DNA of 37,120 bases from Hydrogenophilaceae bacterium. GTDB lineage: Bacteria; Pseudomonadota; Gammaproteobacteria; Burkholderiales; Thiobacillaceae. The stretch lies in NCBI GenBank assembly GCA_013389025.1, contig JACAED010000025.1:1-37120 (forward strand), read 5' to 3'. Below, one piece after another: positions 8,334-15,688 of this stretch. Position numbers and translations under genes: made by a program. The notes beneath the pieces are model-generated. The model was not told where the DNA came from. It worked only from the letters and a program-made list of their open reading frames with translations, and searched no databases. Positions within the stretch are counted from its first letter, which is position 1, and each line of letters starts with the position of its first letter.

Positions 8334-11300
8334 ATGGGCATTTCCGGACGCATTGCCAGATTCTTTCTGACTTCGCAGTTGACGCCACTGATCGCGCTGA
8401 TGGCGGCAATCCTGGGCATCTTTGCGATCGCGGTCACGCCACGCGAGGAAGAACCGCAGATCAACGTCACCATGGCGAACGTGTTCATTCCGTTTCCGGG
8501 TGCGTCGGCCAAGGATGTTGAACAGCTGGTGGCCACGCCGGCCGAACAGGTCCTCTCGCAAATCTCCGGTATCGACCATGTGTATTCGGTATCGAGGCCC
8601 GGCATGGCCATTCTCACCGTCCAATACAAGGTGGGCGAAGACCGCACCCAGGCGCTTGTGCGTCTTTACGACGCCATCCAGGCCAACCGTGATTGGGTTT
8701 CGCCCAACCTGGGTGTTGGCGAGCCCATCATCAAACCCACCGGCATCGATGATGTGCCGATCGTTACCCTGACGTTGTGGACACGCGATGACACGCGCGG
8801 CGCATACGAGCTCGAACAGGTGGCGCACGCGGCCGAAGTCGAAATCAAGCGCATCAAGGGCACCCGCGAGGTCTATACCATAGGCGGGCCGGGCAATGTC
8901 GTCCGCGTGCTGATGGATCCAGAACGCATGGCGGCATTCAGGATTTCCGCCAACGACATTCGTGATGCGCTCCAGGTGTCCAATGCATCGCAGCCTTCCG
9001 GCACCCTCACGTCCGGCAATCAGGAAATTCTCGTGCAGACCGGCACCTTCCTGACGGGGCCGGGCGACGTGAAGCAACTGATCGTCGGCGTTTTCCAGGG
9101 CAGGCCGGTTTACCTGAGCGATATCGCCTCAGTGACGGCCGGCCCCAATCAGCCCGACAACTATGTGTGGTTCGGCCCCGGAAAAGGCGGCGAGCACGGC
9201 AAGCTCATCGGCCAGGAGTTTCCCGCGGTCACGCTTGCCGTATCAAAAAAGCCGGGCGAGAACGCGGTCGATGTCGCCAACAAGGTGATCGAGCGCGTGG
9301 AAAGCCTGCGCGGCGCCATCATTCCGGATGGTGTTGAAGTAAGCGTGACGCGCAACTATGGCGCCACGGCAGACGAGAAAGCCAAGAAACTCATCCAGAA
9401 ACTGATTTTCGCCACGGCATCGGTCGTATTGCTGGTGCTCTGGGCCCTGGGCAAACGTGAAGCCGTCATCGTCGGCACGGCCGTCATCCTGACACTGGCC
9501 GCGACATTGTTCGCCTCCTGGGCCTGGGGCTTCACGTTGAATCGCGTTTCCCTGTTCGCTTTGATTTTCTCCATTGGCATTCTGGTGGATGACGCCATCG
9601 TCGTCGTCGAGAATATCCACCGGCGCACCGCTCTCGACAGCGATGGCATGGAGGCCATAATTCCACGCGCGGTGGATGAAGTCGGCGGCCCCACCATACT
9701 CGCCACCTTTACCGTGATCGCCGCGCTGCTGCCGATGGCCTTCGTCACCGGACTCATGGGGCCGTACATGAGCCCCATCCCGATCAACGCCAGCATCGGC
9801 ATGCTGATTTCGCTGGCCATTGCCTTCATCGTCACCCCCTGGCTGGCATTCAAGCTGCTGAAGAATGTCCATCCCCATGAAGAGGGAAATGACAAACTCC
9901 TGAAGCTGTTCCGTTCACGACTGACACCCTTTCTGGGCGGAGATGCAGGCAAGACCATGCGCAACAAGCTCTGGCTGGGTATTGGCGCGGCGATTCTGCT
10001 TTCCGTATCGCTTGCTGTCGTCAAGCTGGTCATTCTGAAAATGCTGCCTTTCGACAACAAATCCGAATTCCAGGTCGTGGTGGACATGCCGGTTGGTACG
10101 CCGCTGGAAAAGACCAGCCAGGTGCTGCAGGAAATGGCCGATGTGATCGCCGAGGTTGAAGAAGTGGCCGATTACCAGGCCTATGCGGGTACCGCCTCGC
10201 CGATCAATTTCAATGGCCTCGTACGCCAGTATTACCTCAGAAGCGGCCCGGAAGTGGGCGATATTCAGGTCAATCTGGTAGACAAACATCATCGGGATCG
10301 CAAGAGCCATGAAATCGCCCAGGCCGTGCGTCCGGCCATCGAAGCCGTGGCGAAAAAACATGGCGCGGACGTGAAAGTGGTGGAAGTGCCGCCCGGTCCG
10401 CCGGTCATGTCGCCCATCGTTGCTGAAGTCTACGGGCCGGATTATGACGCGCAGATGCGCGTAGCCAAGGAAGTGCGCAAGACCTTCGAAAAAACCGAAG
10501 GCATCGTCGCCATCGACGCCACCATCGAGAATGACTCGCAGCGATTCGTATTGCGGGTATTGCAAAACAAGGCCGCTGTCGCGGGCGTGGCGCAGAAGGA
10601 CATCGTCACCACCATGAAGATGGGGCTGTCTGGCGAGAATGTCACGCCGATCCATGGCGGAACATCCAAATATGAAATCCCGGTGCGCATTACCCTGCCA
10701 CCCGAGCGCCAGAGCAGTATCGAAGAATTGCTGAAGCTCACGGTACGTGGTGCCAATGGCAATCTGGTGCCCTTGTCAGAGCTCATCGAAGTGGTGCCCA
10801 GCGCGCGCGAGAAAACCATCTACCACAAGGATCTTCTGCCAGTTGTATTCGTGGTGGGTGACATGGGCGGCAAGCTGGATTCGCCGCTTTACGGCTTGTT
10901 CGGCATACGCGGTGAACTCACGGGCCGCGAACTGAAGGAAGGCGGCGCCCTGTCGGAATATTTCATCAAGCAGCCAGACGACCCCTATGCAGGATTCAGT
11001 ATCAAATGGGATGGTGAATGGCAGGTCACCTACGAAACCTTCCGCGACATGGGCATTGCCTATGCCGTGGGCCTGGTGCTGATCTACCTGCTGGTGGTGG
11101 CGCAGTTCGGTTCCTACATCACGCCGCTCATCATCATGGCGCCGATCCCGCTCACCATCATCGGCGTCATGCCTGGCCATGCCCTGCTTGGCGCGCAGTT
11201 CACCGCCACTTCCATGATCGGCATGATCGCACTCGCCGGCATCATCGTGCGCAACTCCATCCTGCTGGTGGACTTCATCAATCAGCAGGTGGCCGAGGGC

Positions 11301-11540
11301 ATGGCCTTCGAGGAAGCCGTCATCCAGGCCGGCGCTACACGCGCCAAGCCGATTGTCCTGACGGGGGTTGCCGCCATGATGGGGGCCTTCTTCATCCTCG
11401 ATGACCCCATCTTCTCGGGCCTCGCCGTGTCCTTGATTTTCGGCATTTTCGTCTCCACCTTGCTGACGCTGGTGGTAATCCCTGTTCTTTACTATGCAGC
11501 CAACTACCGCAAGATCATCTCTCAAACCCAAGGAGCCTGA
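8334..11540 (+). CDS. RND efflux transporter permease subunit (AcrB/HAE-like)
   Basis: A 1068-residue proton-driven inner-membrane pump with the standard duplicated layout: a first membrane helix (LTPLIALMAAILGIFAIAV), a large periplasmic loop with FPGASAKDVEQLVATPAE, a block of membrane helices, then a second repeat of the same plan ending in VSTLLTLVVIPVLYYAANY. The proton-relay region of helix 4 reads GILVDDAIVVVENIHRR with the paired Asp. The second-half equivalent is GIIVRNSILLVDFINQQ. The substrate cannot be read from sequence. Its place behind a persulfide-type sensor and before DUF2892, rhodanese and glutaredoxin genes suggests sulfur- or thiol-related stress. The DUF2892 gene begins 1 nt after its stop. 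Confidence 0.95.
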   Translation: MGISGRIARFFLTSQLTPLIALMAAILGIFAIAVTPREEEPQINVTMANVFIPFPGASAKDVEQLVATPAEQVLSQISGIDHVYSVSRPGMAILTVQYKVGEDRTQALVRLYDAIQANRDWVSPNLGVGEPIIKPTGIDDVPIVTLTLWTRDDTRGAYELEQVAHAAEVEIKRIKGTREVYTIGGPGNVVRVLMDPERMAAFRISANDIRDALQVSNASQPSGTLTSGNQEILVQTGTFLTGPGDVKQLIVGVFQGRPVYLSDIASVTAGPNQPDNYVWFGPGKGGEHGKLIGQEFPAVTLAVSKKPGENAVDVANKVIERVESLRGAIIPDGVEVSVTRNYGATADEKAKKLIQKLIFATASVVLLVLWALGKREAVIVGTAVILTLAATLFASWAWGFTLNRVSLFALIFSIGILVDDAIVVVENIHRRTALDSDGMEAIIPRAVDEVGGPTILATFTVIAALLPMAFVTGLMGPYMSPIPINASIGMLISLAIAFIVTPWLAFKLLKNVHPHEEGNDKLLKLFRSRLTPFLGGDAGKTMRNKLWLGIGAAILLSVSLAVVKLVILKMLPFDNKSEFQVVVDMPVGTPLEKTSQVLQEMADVIAEVEEVADYQAYAGTASPINFNGLVRQYYLRSGPEVGDIQVNLVDKHHRDRKSHEIAQAVRPAIEAVAKKHGADVKVVEVPPGPPVMSPIVAEVYGPDYDAQMRVAKEVRKTFEKTEGIVAIDATIENDSQRFVLRVLQNKAAVAGVAQKDIVTTMKMGLSGENVTPIHGGTSKYEIPVRITLPPERQSSIEELLKLTVRGANGNLVPLSELIEVVPSAREKTIYHKDLLPVVFVVGDMGGKLDSPLYGLFGIRGELTGRELKEGGALSEYFIKQPDDPYAGFSIKWDGEWQVTYETFRDMGIAYAVGLVLIYLLVVAQFGSYITPLIIMAPIPLTIIGVMPGHALLGAQFTATSMIGMIALAGIIVRNSILLVDFINQQVAEGMAFEEAVIQAGATRAKPIVLTGVAAMMGAFFILDDPIFSGLAVSLIFGIFVSTLLTLVVIPVLYYAANYRKIISQTQGA

Positions 11541-11541
11541 A

Positions 11542-11760
11542 ATGACTGTTGAACGCATCGTCCGCATCGTCGCGGGGTTTTTCATCATGCTGTCTCTGGC
11601 ACTGGCGCATTTCGCCGGGACAGTCGACATGAGCCAGTTGTCCTGGCTGTGGTTCACCGCATTTGTCGGCGCCAACCTGTTCCAATCGGGATTCACCCGC
11701 TTTTGTCCCATGGACTCGATCTTGAAAAAACTGGGCGTGCCTACAGGCTGCGGCCTTTGA
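11542..11760 (+). CDS. DUF2892 family membrane protein (YgaP-like transmembrane domain)
   Basis: A 72-residue protein with two membrane helices (IVRIVAGFFIMLSLALAHF and LSWLWFTAFVGANLFQSGF) and the family signature GFTRFCPMDSILKKLGV, in which the Cys is conserved. In E. coli YgaP this domain is fused to a rhodanese; here a separate rhodanese gene follows. The track lists a longer frame from 11494, but that start lies inside the pump gene. The ATG at 11542 directly follows AAGGAG and the pump stop, so I use it. Its role is unknown; domain fusions in other bacteria point to membrane-associated persulfide chemistry. Confidence 0.88.
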   Translation: MTVERIVRIVAGFFIMLSLALAHFAGTVDMSQLSWLWFTAFVGANLFQSGFTRFCPMDSILKKLGVPTGCGL

Positions 11761-11792
11761 TGTGCATAGCCGAGCTTGCAACCCTTTTGGGC

Positions 11793-11801
11793 TGGTAAAA
11801 T
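11793..11801 (+). promoter_or_regulatory. Possible extended -10 element before the rhodanese gene
   Basis: TGGTAAAAT fits an extended -10 box (TGnTAAAAT) in the short gap between the DUF2892 and rhodanese genes. No well-spaced -35 box is seen: TTGCAA at 11776 is only 14 nt away. A similar GGTAAAAT occurs in the leader of secB (around 12520). The rhodanese-grxC pair may thus have its own start in addition to read-through from the RND operon. Confidence 0.3.
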
Positions 11802-11829
11802 TCAGTCGGGCTTTTGGATTGGCCAAACC

Positions 11830-12240
11830 ATGGAATTCATTCAAGACAACCTGTTGTTGGTCATCGCTGCGGTCGCCAGCGGCTTGATGCTGTTGTGGTC
11901 GTTCGTAAGTGATCGTGTCAGCGGCATCAGCCAGCTTGGCACGCTGGAGGCCACGCGCCTTATCAATGAGGATGCGCTGGTGCTGGATGTGCGCGAAGAC
12001 AAGGAATGGGCTGCAGGGCACATTCCCAATGCCAGGCACATTCCGCTGGGTGCCCTGTCCTCACGGCTTGGCGAACTGGAGAAATTCAAGCGTAGGGCCA
12101 TTGTGATTAACTGCCGGTCAGGACATCGCTCGGCACGTGCATGCGCAATTCTGAAAAAATCCGGTTTCGAAAATGTCCACAATCTGGCTGGTGGCATCAT
12201 TGCCTGGGAAAAGGCCAATCTACCCATTACAACGAAGTAA
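11830..12240 (+). CDS. Membrane-anchored single-domain rhodanese (sulfurtransferase)
   Basis: A 136-residue protein with one N-terminal membrane helix (NLLLVIAAVASGLMLLWSFV) followed by a complete rhodanese domain. Conserved features are LVLDVREDKEWAAGHIPNARHIPLG and the active-site loop NCRSGHRSARA, whose Cys would carry the persulfide. The domain ends with NLAGGIIAWEKANLPI. The longer frame from TTG 11776 lacks a ribosome site, so ATG 11830 is preferred. It sits 4 nt before grxC; a rhodanese-glutaredoxin pair next to secB is common in betaproteobacteria. With the upstream DUF2892 gene it resembles a split YgaP. Confidence 0.9.
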   Translation: MEFIQDNLLLVIAAVASGLMLLWSFVSDRVSGISQLGTLEATRLINEDALVLDVREDKEWAAGHIPNARHIPLGALSSRLGELEKFKRRAIVINCRSGHRSARACAILKKSGFENVHNLAGGIIAWEKANLPITTK

Positions 12241-12244
12241 ACCC

Positions 12245-12505
12245 ATGAATAAAGTCACCATGTATTGCACCGCAGTCTGCCCCTACTGCGTCGCGGCAGA
12301 ACGCCTGCTCAAGTCCAGGGGCGTGGAACACATCGACAAGATCCGTGTCGATGAACAACCCCGTCTGCGTGAGGAAATGATGTCCAGAACAGGCCGCCGC
12401 ACCGTTCCGCAAATCTACATTGGCGAAACGCATGTCGGTGGTTTCGACGACATCTCTGCGCTGGACAAGGCTGACGGTTTGATGAAGCTGCTAAATGGCG
12501 GCTGA
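12245..12505 (+). CDS. grxC: Glutaredoxin 3 (dithiol)
   Basis: An 86-residue glutathione-dependent oxidoreductase of full GrxC length. It has the dithiol active site CPYC (VCPYCVAAERLL), the cis-Pro loop RRTVPQIYIG, and the glutathione-binding GGFDDISALD near the end. It reduces protein and mixed disulfides with glutathione. The track frame begins further upstream inside the rhodanese gene; the ATG at 12245 starts at the first beta strand. It probably forms a transcription unit with the rhodanese before it. gshA and gshB lie about 8 kb downstream. Confidence 0.95.
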   Translation: MNKVTMYCTAVCPYCVAAERLLKSRGVEHIDKIRVDEQPRLREEMMSRTGRRTVPQIYIGETHVGGFDDISALDKADGLMKLLNGG

Positions 12506-12554
12506 TGTGGCTCAAGGGTAAAATAGTTTTTTTGAACAATCAGGGAGTACCGTC

Positions 12555-13025
12555 ATGGCCGAAGAGCAGCAACAAGCACCGCAGATGGGTTTCAACATTG
12601 AAAAGATATACGTCAAGGACCTCTCCGTCGAAGTCCCCAATGCCCCTGGCATATTTCTGGAACGCGAAGCGCCACAAATTGACGTCCAGCTTGGCACGCA
12701 AAGCAATGCCATCAGCCAGGACGTGTACGAGAACACCATCAAGGTGACCGTGACCGCCAGGGCCGGAGACAAGACCATGTTCCTGGTCGAGTGCATTCAG
12801 GCGGGCATTTTCCGCATATCCGGCGTGCCACAGGAACAACTGCCACTGGTGCTTGGGATTGGCTGCCCCAACATCGTCTTTCCCTACTTGCGAGAAACCG
12901 TGTCCGATGTCGTGATACGCGCTGGCTTTCCGCCGCTGCTGCTCAATCCGTTCAATTTTGAAGCCGAGTTCATGCGACAGCAGCAAACAGCAGCCCAGGG
13001 GCAGCCGGCGGGCACAACCCACTGA
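12555..13025 (+). CDS. secB: Protein-export chaperone SecB
   Basis: A cytosolic homotetrameric chaperone that keeps preproteins unfolded and hands them to SecA. The 156-residue length is typical. Conserved stretches are IEKIYVKDLSVEVPNAPGIF at the N terminus, YENTIKVTVTARAGDKTMFLVE, and CPNIVFPYLRETVSDVVIRAGFPPLLLNP. A CAGGGAG ribosome site precedes the ATG. Its TGA overlaps the next gene's ATG by one base (TGATG). The order grxC-secB-(small gene)-gpsA is a familiar proteobacterial arrangement. Confidence 0.97.
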   Translation: MAEEQQQAPQMGFNIEKIYVKDLSVEVPNAPGIFLEREAPQIDVQLGTQSNAISQDVYENTIKVTVTARAGDKTMFLVECIQAGIFRISGVPQEQLPLVLGIGCPNIVFPYLRETVSDVVIRAGFPPLLLNPFNFEAEFMRQQQTAAQGQPAGTTH

Positions 13026-13465
13026 TGAAAACGACAACGGCAGGTTTGCTGGTCGGCTTGTCAACTCTGGCATCACCCGCCCTGCCCCTGGATTTCATTA
13101 CAACATCTCGGCCAGCCGTACTTTTCGATGCGCCCTCCCAGGCAGCGAAAAAAGTATCAGTAGTCAGTTCCGGCTATCCACTTGAGCGCATCGTTTCAGC
13201 GGAAGGGTGGGTCAAGGTCAGGGATGATTCCGGTAGTCTGTCTTGGATCGAGGAATCCGCCATCAGTAACCGACGAAGCGCAAGAATCAGTGTACCCATC
13301 GCCCTGATTCTGCAAAAGCCCGTGGACAATGCCGTAGTTCTTTTCAGGGCCGCACAGGGCGTGACACTCGATATACTGGCAATCGATGCCGTTGGCTGGG
13401 CCAGGGTTCGACTTCCGGAAGGCAAGGAGGGTTATCTGCGTAGCCGAGATGCCTGGGGGCTATGA
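13025..13465 (+). CDS. Secreted SH3-domain protein
   Basis: A 146-residue exported protein. A signal peptide is likely (TAGLLVGLSTLASPALPLD). The body contains two SH3b-like repeats: RPAVLFDAPSQAAKKVSVVSSGYPLERIVSAEGWVKVRDDSGSLSWIEE, and after ISVPIALI a second one with VLFRAAQGVTLDILAIDAVGWARVRLPEGKEGYLRSRD. Such domains usually bind cell-wall peptides; no catalytic domain is attached. The start overlaps the secB stop (TGATG) and its end overlaps the gpsA start (ATGA), so it is translationally coupled on both sides. The precise role is unknown. Confidence 0.88.
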   Translation: MKTTTAGLLVGLSTLASPALPLDFITTSRPAVLFDAPSQAAKKVSVVSSGYPLERIVSAEGWVKVRDDSGSLSWIEESAISNRRSARISVPIALILQKPVDNAVVLFRAAQGVTLDILAIDAVGWARVRLPEGKEGYLRSRDAWGL

Positions 13466-14481
13466 GCGGCAGCATTAAACCTTCAATGCATATCACCATT
13501 CTGGGGGCGGGTGCCTGGGGAACGGCACTTGCCAGGCATTTCTCGGCCCGACATGAAGTCATATTGTGGACGCGCAATATCGACAACGCAGAGGCCATGC
13601 GCCAGCTGCGACAGAATGCACGCTACCTTCCCGGCATTCCACTTCCATCGAAATTGGGCATTTCACATGATCTTGGCTCAGCGATCACCAACGCCGACCT
13701 GCTCCTGATTGCCGTTCCCACAGGTGGCCTGCGTTCACTGCTGTCGAACCTGGCGACTCTTGCTTGGAGCAAGCCGCTTATCTGGGTATGCAAGGGCTTT
13801 GAAGAAGGGAGCGGCAAACTGCCTCATCAGATCATCGAGGAAGTCCTGCCGGGGATTCCCTGTGGTGCCTTGTCGGGTCCCAGTTTCGCGCTGGAAGTTG
13901 CCAAAGGGCTTCCCACTGCCCTTACCCTTGCCTCACACGATTCGCTCCTCACGGGCAAAATCGCTTCCTCGTTGCACGGGGACAATCTGCGCATCTACAC
14001 ATCAACAGACGTTATCGGTGTCGAACTCGGCGGGGCAATCAAAAACGTCATTGCAATCGCAGCAGGTATCTCTGACGGACTGGGGTTTGGCTTCAATGCA
14101 CGTGCCGCGCTCATCACACGCAGCGCTGCGGAAATCACGCGACTTGGCATGACCATGGGCGGACACCTTGAGACGTTCATGGGTCTCACCGGCATGGGCG
14201 ACCTGATTCTGACCTGCACCGGTGAACTTTCCAGAAACAGGCAGGTTGGCTTGCGGCTGGCTCGAGGGGAACCCCTCAATGCCATACTTGCCACAATCGG
14301 ACATGTTGCCGAAGGCGTGACATCGGCGCGGGAGGTTGTTCGTCTTGCGCGAGAGCATGACGTGGACATGCCCATCTCACGTGCCGTTTATTCCATCCTG
14401 TACGAGAACCTTGCTCCCCGTCAGGCTGTGGAAGGGCTGTTGCACCGCGACCAGAAGGCAGAGGACCCCAGAATACAGTGA
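13462..14481 (+). CDS. gpsA: NAD(P)-dependent glycerol-3-phosphate dehydrogenase
   Basis: It reduces dihydroxyacetone phosphate to sn-glycerol 3-phosphate for phospholipid synthesis. The Rossmann start is ITILGAGAWGTALARHF, and other conserved parts are IAVPTGGLRSLL, ALSGPSFALEVAKGLPTA, the catalytic-lysine segment GVELGGAIKNVIAIAAGI, and GLTGMGDLILTCTGELSRNRQVG. Length (339 aa) is normal. The frame opens at ATG 13462, overlapping the preceding stop by 4 nt. ATG 13486 (MHITILGAG) would remove eight unconserved residues and is a fair alternative. Confidence 0.96.
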   Translation: MSGSIKPSMHITILGAGAWGTALARHFSARHEVILWTRNIDNAEAMRQLRQNARYLPGIPLPSKLGISHDLGSAITNADLLLIAVPTGGLRSLLSNLATLAWSKPLIWVCKGFEEGSGKLPHQIIEEVLPGIPCGALSGPSFALEVAKGLPTALTLASHDSLLTGKIASSLHGDNLRIYTSTDVIGVELGGAIKNVIAIAAGISDGLGFGFNARAALITRSAAEITRLGMTMGGHLETFMGLTGMGDLILTCTGELSRNRQVGLRLARGEPLNAILATIGHVAEGVTSAREVVRLAREHDVDMPISRAVYSILYENLAPRQAVEGLLHRDQKAEDPRIQ

Positions 14482-15065
14482 CCGCCTGGATCATTGACAA
14501 CCTCGCCGGGCAGGGCTGGGCGGTCATGCCTGATTTCCTTCCCCCCACGCTTGTCAACCAGTTGTCCCTGGAAATCGAAACGCTTCATCTCTCCGGCAAA
14601 CTGGTTGCTGCCGGGACAGGCCAAGGGCAAGGGAGAGAAATCCGAAAGGAGATACGCGGAGACGGCATATGCTGGATCGATGCCTCGCACGCGACGGCGG
14701 CCCAGCTTGACTATCTATGCATAATGGAAAGCTTGCGGCTGGATATCAACCGTCAGTTGCAACTTGGTCTGTTTGACCTTGAAGCCCACTTTGCCCGTTA
14801 CCCTGCCGGGGCATTCTATAAAAAACATCTGGACACATTTCATTCGGATACCCGTCGCACCCTCAGCGTCATCTGCTACCTGAATGAAGACTGGCGTGCC
14901 GAGGATGGAGGCCAGTTGAGGCTGTATCCCGACAACCAGCCCGCGGTTGACATCCTTCCCGAGGGGGGGACGCTGGCATGCTTCATCAGTTCGATCATGC
15001 CGCATGAGGTATTGCCCGCCACACGCACGCGACTCAGCCTGACTGGCTGGTTCAGACAACGTTAG
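14478..15065 (+). CDS. 2-oxoglutarate/Fe(II)-dependent oxygenase
   Basis: A 195-residue prolyl-4-hydroxylase-like (SM-20 type) oxygenase. The double-stranded beta-helix core carries the iron triad H117-x-D119 (KKHLDTF) and H176 (IMPHEVLP), with R183 or R185 (ATRTRLSLTGWF) for 2-oxoglutarate. ARYPAGAFYKKHLD, TLSVICYLNEDW and GGQLRLYPD are typical of the family. The substrate is unknown; relatives act on protein side chains or small molecules. The start is GTG, overlapping the gpsA stop as GTGA. Its stop overlaps that of the convergent chalcone-isomerase-like gene by 4 nt. Confidence 0.88.
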   Translation: MTAWIIDNLAGQGWAVMPDFLPPTLVNQLSLEIETLHLSGKLVAAGTGQGQGREIRKEIRGDGICWIDASHATAAQLDYLCIMESLRLDINRQLQLGLFDLEAHFARYPAGAFYKKHLDTFHSDTRRTLSVICYLNEDWRAEDGGQLRLYPDNQPAVDILPEGGTLACFISSIMPHEVLPATRTRLSLTGWFRQR

Positions 15066-15655
15066 TTGCCACGACCCAACAGCGCATCGCGCAGATCTTT
15101 CTGTGCAGGCTGTTCCCCCAGCCAGATCCTGAGCAGGCTGCGGTAAAAATTTTCACCAGGAATTGCCTGACCTCGCATGACACCATTGATGCGAATCACC
15201 GTTCCACGAGAAGGCACCCAGTCAAGCGTGATCAGGTCGCCTTTTCTGCCCTCTCCCGCGGTGCGAAAAATTGCCGACATCCGGGCAATCTGATCTTGCA
15301 TCAATGCCAGTTCTTCCGGGCTGGAATTCCTGTTGAGGCCTTCATGCATGGCATCGAGCAGCTTTTCGCCGCTCACATCGCGCAACAGTGTCAAGGCCAT
15401 GCGTTTGGCGCCTGGATGTTCTATCAGCCTTTGGGGATTTTCAGAAAGCCCGGTCACATACAGGGCCGCCACATAGACCTTGATCATGAATCGCGAGCGT
15501 ATGCCGGCACCATTCAATGCCAGCTCCTGACCTTCTACACGAGTCCCAGGTTCAACTTTTACCCCGGCCAGCTCGATGGTCTGGGCCATGCTTGGCAATG
15601 CCAAACACAAAAGGAAAATTGCAGTCTTCCGCCGTGACAAAACAAAGCGTTTCAT
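15062..15655 (-). CDS. Chalcone-isomerase-like periplasmic protein
   Basis: A 197-residue exported protein with a signal peptide (TAIFLLCLALPSMAQ) and the bacterial chalcone-isomerase-like fold. Signatures are ELALNGAGIRSRFMIKVYVAALYV near the N terminus, ALTLLRDVSGEKLLDAMHEGL, and GENFYRSLLRIWLGEQPAQKDLRDALLG at the end. Bacterial members are not known to act on flavonoids, and their role is unclear. It lies 33 nt downstream of the large c-di-GMP-type gene on the same strand, so the two may be co-transcribed. Confidence 0.9.
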   Translation of the reverse strand: MKRFVLSRRKTAIFLLCLALPSMAQTIELAGVKVEPGTRVEGQELALNGAGIRSRFMIKVYVAALYVTGLSENPQRLIEHPGAKRMALTLLRDVSGEKLLDAMHEGLNRNSSPEELALMQDQIARMSAIFRTAGEGRKGDLITLDWVPSRGTVIRINGVMRGQAIPGENFYRSLLRIWLGEQPAQKDLRDALLGRGN

Positions 15656-15688
15656 GGAAACGATACGAAATTCACTCCGGATGCTTTC

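Noticed and set aside
8283-11711. Long minus-strand ORFs (up to 311 aa) opposite the RND genes
   Set aside because: They are shadows of a GC-rich coding region, with low-complexity His/Asp/Arg-rich products and no recognisable motifs.
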